A stretch of DNA of 16,031 nucleotides from a bacterium (GTDB lineage: Bacteria > Patescibacteriota > Microgenomatia > Levybacterales > UBA12049): positions 1 through 16,031 of the forward strand of contig JAKAMH010000010.1 of assembly GCA_021813005.1 (NCBI GenBank), read 5' to 3'. How positions within the stretch are numbered: the stretch's first letter is position 1; every line of letters begins with the position of its first letter. The notes beneath the pieces are model-generated. The model did not search any database. It worked only from the letters and a program-made list of their open reading frames with translations, and was not told the DNA's origin. This document shows positions 11,522-16,031 of this stretch, piece by piece. A program made the position numbers and the translations under genes.

Positions 11522-13810
11522 TTACTCTGCGCCCCAGCTCTTGAGGAGTTCTTGAGATTGCTTGTCATTGGGGTTAATGTGCTGCAGGATGGCGTGCAGT
11601 TGATCGATTGCTTTCTGCTGCAGGTCCGGATGGATGACGTTATTTGACTTGTCTACTGCCTCCATGTGATAGGCAAGCGCCAAGCCGTAGTACGCGTCGC
11701 GATAATCCGGTTTGATGCGATGGGTAATGTCACTGAGGACGCGGACAGCCTTCTCGGGATCTCCGGTCTGCTCATAAATTACCCCGAGGTTATAGGCAAT
11801 CTTGGCGTCGGTGGGCGCCAGCGCATATGCCTGCTGTGTGGCTTTGAGCGCATCTCGGAAGTACTGCGGATTGGCTTGCGCGAGCACATAAAAGATCCGC
11901 AATCTGTCTTTCCAGTAGACGACGTTATTGGGATGACCGGAGACGACATCATTACTAAGATTGATGGCCTGCTCTGCCAGAAGTGCTGAATTGGTAGCGT
12001 CTTTCTGCATTGCCAGGGCAGTTGCCAGCGTTGCCTCATTGACGGAGAGCTCGTCTTTATAAACAGGTTCGTCCCCGCGCATCTTGACAGCCTCATTGAG
12101 GTAGGTATATGCCTCCTGGTACTGTCCGGCCCGATCAAGATTATATCCGAGGGCATACTTGGTGTCGGCAGACCAGAAGTTAAAGAGGGAGAGAACCATA
12201 TAGAGGCCAATGCAGCCTACGACGGCGATAGCTGTCCACTGATATGGATTAACGTGCTCTTTTGCCTCGCCAGCCAGGGAGAAACCGAGTGTTCTCTCAG
12301 GAACAACTTGCTTACTGTAGAGAAAGAAGAAACCCGGGATAAGGAAAAAGTATTCATTGATGATGACGACAGAAAACCCAAAGAAGTTGGAGGCAAGAAT
12401 GGTGAGATAACCGGCGACAAGTCCGAGCGGGATAAGAAAACTGGTAAGATTTTCCGTCTGGGAGAGATCATCCCGTCGCTTGTAAAAGAGCAGGTACCTT
12501 CCGGCCACGAACAGAAAGACACAGATAATAGCCATGTATGTGCCAAGGCCGACAATGCCTGTGGTGGTCAGGTAATTGAGGTATTCATTGTGCGCTTTGT
12601 TATAGAGATAGTCCCACTCGGAGGTGAGATTATGACCGACCGGTTTATGGAGATAGTAGGCAAAAGCAAAGGTCTCAACGCCGGTGCCAAATATTGGATT
12701 ATCCTTCCAAGCATCAATCGCACCTTGCCAGACGTAGAGCCGGATCTTGCCCGAATCGGTTCCTCCGGACTCAATGACGGAACCGCCGCCCGTTGACGGG
12801 GAAGACTTACTGGTTGGTAATACGCTTCCTTTACTTGCTATCCGGTGAATTTCCGAGAGTGAGATCTTCTCGAGACTGGCGATCGGCGAACCGAAGAAAA
12901 AATTGCCAAGGAGAAAAACAAAATTTGCTACCACAAAATAGCGGACAAGGTATTTTGTCTTGAATTGTTTCTTAATGAAAAGCACGAGCCAAAAAACGAA
13001 GTTGCCTCCCCAGAATGCCAGAAAGCCGGCCCTGGTATTTGAGAAGATAAGTGTGACATAGAAGACCGCAGCTATCGCCAGGTAGACGAGGAAGCGGATA
13101 CTGAAGATACCAAAAAGCGGGGCGCTGTCTTTGGTCCTGTTCTGCTTACCGCCCTGCATCACCTGCTTGATATAAACGATGGGATTCACTTTGCGGAAAG
13201 ACATACTGAGCGCTAGTGGGATAAGGATACTGATGTAGGCGGCAAGCCAAGCTGGTTGTCCGAGCGTGGAGAAGATGCGTGACTCGGGCTGAAAGGCGCT
13301 TGTCCAGCAGGAGACATCAAACGTACCGCGGAATATCAGGCAGGTTGGATCATGGCCGAAATGCGAGGGAATTCCCCAAAGCGCCACAACAATACCGGCA
13401 GCCAGACTGACGTAGACAGAGCGAAGTACTTGGCGGAAAGACAAGTTGGAGACAAAGGCGTAGTAGAGAAAAACATAAGTAGCAAGCGAGTAGAGGCCGC
13501 CGTTAAATCTTGAGTAGTAACCCCATAGTGAAACGTGCGTATCAAGTGAAAAGATGGTGGAGATAATCTGTGACAGGAGAAATAGGGCAAGCGGGATGTC
13601 AAGGGGAGTGCGATGGATGGAAAAGCGGCGCGTCACAATCATCTTGGAGAACCAGGCTACCCCTATAACCGCGGTAATTCCCCAGGTGAGCCACATCTTA
13701 TTGAGCTCAAAAAGCTCCGAATTAATGTTGGTGAAGAAGAGGGGTACAAAGAGAAGGATCGTGTAAAACGAATATTCAATTACTTTGTCAAAAAAAGAAG
13801 CTAGTTTCAT
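11522..13810 (-). CDS. O-antigen ligase/polymerase (Wzy-like) membrane protein with C-terminal TPR region
   Basis: The frame opens at a TTG (13828); I prefer the ATG at 13810 (762 aa). About eleven or twelve hydrophobic segments span residues 10-540. SNTRAG (about 258-263) and the large extracytoplasmic loop with RLYVWQGAIDAWKDNPIFGTG, ending HNEYLN (about 357-410), are hallmarks of the Wzy_C O-antigen ligase superfamily, which joins or polymerises lipid-linked glycans. A Ser/Gly-rich stretch (about 335-355) precedes the loop core. After the last membrane segment, residues 550-755 are TPR-like helical repeats (AGQYQEAYTYLNEAVKM; AYNLGVIYEQTGDPEKAVRVL). Since this organism type usually lacks an outer membrane, surface polysaccharide or glycoprotein assembly is likelier than LPS. 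It is divergent from mreB and has no clear promoter. Confidence 0.85.
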   Translation of the reverse strand: MKLASFFDKVIEYSFYTILLFVPLFFTNINSELFELNKMWLTWGITAVIGVAWFSKMIVTRRFSIHRTPLDIPLALFLLSQIISTIFSLDTHVSLWGYYSRFNGGLYSLATYVFLYYAFVSNLSFRQVLRSVYVSLAAGIVVALWGIPSHFGHDPTCLIFRGTFDVSCWTSAFQPESRIFSTLGQPAWLAAYISILIPLALSMSFRKVNPIVYIKQVMQGGKQNRTKDSAPLFGIFSIRFLVYLAIAAVFYVTLIFSNTRAGFLAFWGGNFVFWLVLFIKKQFKTKYLVRYFVVANFVFLLGNFFFGSPIASLEKISLSEIHRIASKGSVLPTSKSSPSTGGGSVIESGGTDSGKIRLYVWQGAIDAWKDNPIFGTGVETFAFAYYLHKPVGHNLTSEWDYLYNKAHNEYLNYLTTTGIVGLGTYMAIICVFLFVAGRYLLFYKRRDDLSQTENLTSFLIPLGLVAGYLTILASNFFGFSVVIINEYFFLIPGFFFLYSKQVVPERTLGFSLAGEAKEHVNPYQWTAIAVVGCIGLYMVLSLFNFWSADTKYALGYNLDRAGQYQEAYTYLNEAVKMRGDEPVYKDELSVNEATLATALAMQKDATNSALLAEQAINLSNDVVSGHPNNVVYWKDRLRIFYVLAQANPQYFRDALKATQQAYALAPTDAKIAYNLGVIYEQTGDPEKAVRVLSDITHRIKPDYRDAYYGLALAYHMEAVDKSNNVIHPDLQQKAIDQLHAILQHINPNDKQSQELLKSWGAE

Positions 13811-13984
13811 AGGAAACGAAAAGTGCAAACTGCAAATAGCAAATCCAATTGTAAAATGTAAAAAAAATGGAAAAAAGTTCTAGGGATTTGATCTTGGTTT
13901 TGATCTTTGATTTCTGCTCTTTGCTATTTTATATCACATTATCGGCAGTGTAACAAGACAAAAATCTTAGTGAAGCCGTGCTCA
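13811..13984. other. Divergent spacer upstream of mreB with repetitive AT-rich words
   Basis: It contains short repeated words (GCAAACTGCAAATAGCAAAT; TTTGATCTT..TTTGATCTTTGATTT) like those in other intergenic gaps of this window. I see no gene or RNA. The mreB promoter follows it. Confidence 0.4.
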
Positions 13985-14013
13985 TTGAATGTGACGGTTG
14001 AACTTGGTAGAAT
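13985..14013 (+). promoter_or_regulatory. Promoter of mreB
   Basis: TTGAAT (13985-13990), 17 nt, TAGAAT (14008-14013), then 5 nt to the ATG at 14019. It argues against the TTG start at 13998, which falls in the spacer. Confidence 0.65.
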
Positions 14014-14018
14014 GGTGG

Positions 14019-15164
14019 ATGCAAAGCCAATCTATGGGGAGCAATGTTTTTAATTCATTTTTCAGATTTTTTTCCCAGGACATCGGGATAGATCTGGGTA
14101 CTGCCAATACACTCGTCTATGTCAAGGGAAAAGGCGTTGTGATCAGGGAGCCCTCGGTTGTGGCCAGACACAAGAAAACCAAACAGATTATTGCTATCGG
14201 CAGTGAGGCCAAAAAAATGCTCGGCAAGACTCCGCAGTCGATTCTTGTCATCCGACCGCTTCGTTCCGGAGTTATCGCGGATTTTGATGCGACTGAGGCG
14301 ATGATTGCCTATTACATCAGGCAGGTGCATGAGACAGCCGGTTTGATACCGCAACTGCTTGCCAGGCCGCGGGTGGTAGTGGGTATTCCGTCATCAGTCA
14401 CGGAAGTGCAGCGGCGGGCTGTCTGGGAAGCGGCGCTTTCGGCGGGAGCGCGTGAAGCATATCTCATTGAGGAACCTATGGCAGCGGCAATTGGTGAGGG
14501 GATATCTGTCTTTCAATCTAAGGGTGTGATGGTGGTTGATATAGGAGGCGGGACGACCGAGGTGGCTGTCATTTCACTTGGTGGCATTGTGGTGGGACGG
14601 TCACTCAGGTTGGCGGGAGACGATATGGATCAAGCAATCCTCCATTACATCAGACTTCGCCATGGCATGCTGCTCGGAGAGAGGACAGCGGAGGACCTGA
14701 AGATAAAGATAGGCAGTGCATATGAATCACGAACTAAGGGCAAGGAGCGTAGAGCAAAAAGCGATGAAAATGATAACAGTGAGGAAAAGCTGCAGGAGCA
14801 TGGAGAAAAAATGGCAATTGTCAGGGGACGGGACATTGAGACAGGCTTACCTAAAAGTCTTCGTGTCACGGAAACTGAGGTGCGTGAGGCACTGTCCCCC
14901 GTCCTGACGCAGATTGTCCAGTCAGTTGCAGAGGTGCTTGAGGAGGCACCCCCCGAGCTGTTGGCGGATATATTGGAGCACGGTGTGCTTCTCACGGGCG
15001 GGGGTGCCAAACTTTCGGGGCTTGACCAATTGATTGTTGAGCAGACGCATTTGCCCGTCATTGTCTCTGAAGACCCGCTGACATCAGTGGTGCGCGGCAC
15101 CGGGGAAGTGCTTGACAACCCGGAGCTTCTCAATCGCGTCAAAGTCATCGGCGGACTGAAGTAG
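14019..15164 (+). CDS. mreB: Rod-shape-determining actin homologue MreB
   Basis: The product is 381 residues from the ATG at 14019; another ATG at 14034 is possible. The actin/Hsp70 ATPase elements appear in order: phosphate-1 DIGIDLGTANT (21-31), IEEPMAAAIG (150-159), phosphate-2 VVDIGGGTTEV (172-182), and adenosine motif LLTGGGAKLSG (324-334). MreB polymerises under the membrane and steers cell-wall synthesis. After IGSAYE, where MreB normally goes quickly to an acidic strand and VRGRD, there is a highly charged stretch of about 25 residues (237-263, KGKERRAKSDENDNSEEK) before IVRGRD. This is an insertion in subdomain IIB. It is followed by mreC after 165 nt, each with its own promoter. Confidence 0.95.
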   Translation: MQSQSMGSNVFNSFFRFFSQDIGIDLGTANTLVYVKGKGVVIREPSVVARHKKTKQIIAIGSEAKKMLGKTPQSILVIRPLRSGVIADFDATEAMIAYYIRQVHETAGLIPQLLARPRVVVGIPSSVTEVQRRAVWEAALSAGAREAYLIEEPMAAAIGEGISVFQSKGVMVVDIGGGTTEVAVISLGGIVVGRSLRLAGDDMDQAILHYIRLRHGMLLGERTAEDLKIKIGSAYESRTKGKERRAKSDENDNSEEKLQEHGEKMAIVRGRDIETGLPKSLRVTETEVREALSPVLTQIVQSVAEVLEEAPPELLADILEHGVLLTGGGAKLSGLDQLIVEQTHLPVIVSEDPLTSVVRGTGEVLDNPELLNRVKVIGGLK

Positions 15165-15293
15165 GTTTACAACTGTTCATTTTACTCTCTCGTGTATTTC
15201 ATGAATGTTTCTCCTGTTATCCTTTTCAGAGAAAATTTAAAATTTGAAATTCGAAATTTAAAATCAATTTGTAATGAATAAATTTGAGGTGAC
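15165..15293. repeat. mreB-mreC spacer with AATTTGAAATT-type palindromic words
   Basis: At about 15234-15264 the plus strand reads AAATTTAAAATTTGAAATT followed by a near mirror copy. The same word (AATTTGAAATTTGAAATTT) occurs inside fmt at about 9816-9835. It looks like a dispersed AT-rich repeat. No gene is seen. Confidence 0.5.
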
Positions 15294-15322
15294 TTGTCAT
15301 CTCAGGCGGGAGCGGTTACAAT
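15286..15322 (+). promoter_or_regulatory. Promoter of mreC with palindrome over the -35
   Basis: TTGTCA (15294-15299), 17 nt, TACAAT (15317-15322), 7 nt to the ATG: leaderless. An 18-bp near-palindrome GAGGTGAC-TT-GTCATCTC (15286-15303, 7 of 8 pairs) covers the -35 and could be an operator. Confidence 0.65.
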
Positions 15323-15329
15323 AGTTGTC

Positions 15330-16031
15330 ATGCATAAGCGTCGGGTAATTTTGCCTGTTGTCGTGCTCGTGTTGCTTCTTGTGATAGGGATATTTTTCCT
15401 CTTTCGGACAAAAGTCGGGTGGTGGTTGACCGGGTCTTCCGAGGTCATTTTATCGCCATTGCAAGGCAAAACTCACCAAATAGTCAGTGACACCGGGCGC
15501 CTCTCGGTTAACTCTCAGATTGCCAAACTATCCTCAGAAAATGTTGATCTTACAACCAAGCTCGCCCGGATGCAAGATCTTAGGAGGGAAAATAAGGCGT
15601 TGCAGGATCAGTTCAGAACACAGACTGTTGATAGCCACTCGCTTATTCCGGCCACCGTCATTGGTGCCCGCGCGTTTATGCCCGGCATCAGCCGGCCCGA
15701 GGATTTAACCATCGATGCCGGACAGAACGAAGGCGTAAAAAAAGGGGAGGCAGTCATCTATAAGGATAACCTTGTGGGGTATATCTCATCAGTTTTTCCG
15801 CATGTCTCCCGGGTAACGCTTGTTACGAGCAGTGACTCATCGCTTACGGTGCAGACAGCCAAAACACATGCCCTTGGTATAGCAAGGGGTGAAGCAGGAG
15901 ACGGGATAGTGCTTGATAACGTAGTTCTGACAGACAATCTTGCCAAGGCAGACATAGTTGAGACAAAGGGGGATGTTAGGGCAGGGACACCCGGTATTCC
16001 TCCGCACTTGGTTGTGGGTAAAATTATAGCA
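15330..16031 (+). CDS. mreC: Rod-shape-determining protein MreC (C-terminus cut by window edge)
   Basis: The frame is open for 234 codons to the right edge. Residues 1-5 are MHKRR, then one membrane segment at about 6-26. A coiled-coil-like region (about 60-98, QIAKLSSENVDLTTKLARM) follows, then the beta-rich MreC domain starting LIPATVIGARAF and containing GQNEGVKKGEAVIYKDNLVGYISSV. This is the order seen throughout the family. MreC sits outside the membrane, binds MreB through MreD/RodZ partners, and organises the peptidoglycan elongation complex. The start is fixed by a promoter whose -10 ends 7 nt upstream. The C-terminal half of the beta domain is missing only because the window ends. 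Confidence 0.93.
   Translation, partial: MHKRRVILPVVVLVLLLVIGIFFLFRTKVGWWLTGSSEVILSPLQGKTHQIVSDTGRLSVNSQIAKLSSENVDLTTKLARMQDLRRENKALQDQFRTQTVDSHSLIPATVIGARAFMPGISRPEDLTIDAGQNEGVKKGEAVIYKDNLVGYISSVFPHVSRVTLVTSSDSSLTVQTAKTHALGIARGEAGDGIVLDNVVLTDNLAKADIVETKGDVRAGTPGIPPHLVVGKIIA

Overview
The window looks like a chromosomal segment of a bacterium of the Candidate Phyla Radiation (Patescibacteria), most likely Microgenomates-like. This is an inference from short housekeeping genes with compact domains, moderate GC, an exported protein pair of no recognised family, a four-helix-bundle gene of the rRNA-intervening-sequence type inside a housekeeping operon, and start codons mostly lacking Shine-Dalgarno sites. 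No rRNA or marker tree is available, so the phylum call is tentative.

Layout. (1) 1-1160, minus strand: two membrane-anchored surface or exported proteins, 1 nt apart, the second running off the left edge. (2) 1272-2672: an alpha/beta hydrolase, tail-to-tail (4-nt overlap) with an unknown minus-strand gene at 2669-3166. (3) 3280-6222: an accessory island on the minus strand with a transglutaminase-like protein, a small HEETH metallopeptidase, a VapBC-type toxin-antitoxin pair and a possible ADP-ribosyltransferase-fold protein. Three of the four units end in a copy of the same short repeat, giving a gene-repeat-gene-repeat architecture. (4) 6367-7648, minus strand: a translation cluster tRNA-Thr(UGU), tRNA-Tyr(GUA), tRNA-Thr(GGU), rpmG, tRNA-Trp(CCA). 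It resembles the conserved thr-tyr-(gly)-thr / rpmG-trp region of many bacteria, but a GIY-YIG nuclease gene and a 42-bp tandem repeat sit inside it. (5) 7709-8037, minus strand: a self-contained unit with a near-consensus promoter, a closing helix and a terminator, predicted to encode a structured RNA of about 290 nt with no recognised class. (6) 8119-9058: a site-2-protease-like M50 peptidase divergent from rpmB, sharing a bidirectional promoter. (7) 9088-11030, minus strand: def, a four-helix-bundle gene and fmt. Def and Fmt are the deformylase and formyltransferase of N-terminal formyl-methionine metabolism. (8) 11031-11521: a long intergenic stretch rich in perfect inverted repeats. (9) 11522-13810: an O-antigen-ligase/Wzy-like membrane protein with a C-terminal TPR region. 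(10) 14019-16031: mreB and the start of mreC, the rod-shape cytoskeleton genes.

A feature running through the whole window is that many genes have a recognisable -10 hexamer ending only 5 to 9 nt before the start codon, often with a -35 at 16-18 nt. Their mRNAs should therefore be leaderless or nearly so. This also let me revise several start codons. The strongest candidates for something undescribed are the RNA gene at 7709-8037 and the repeat-punctuated accessory island at 3280-4654.
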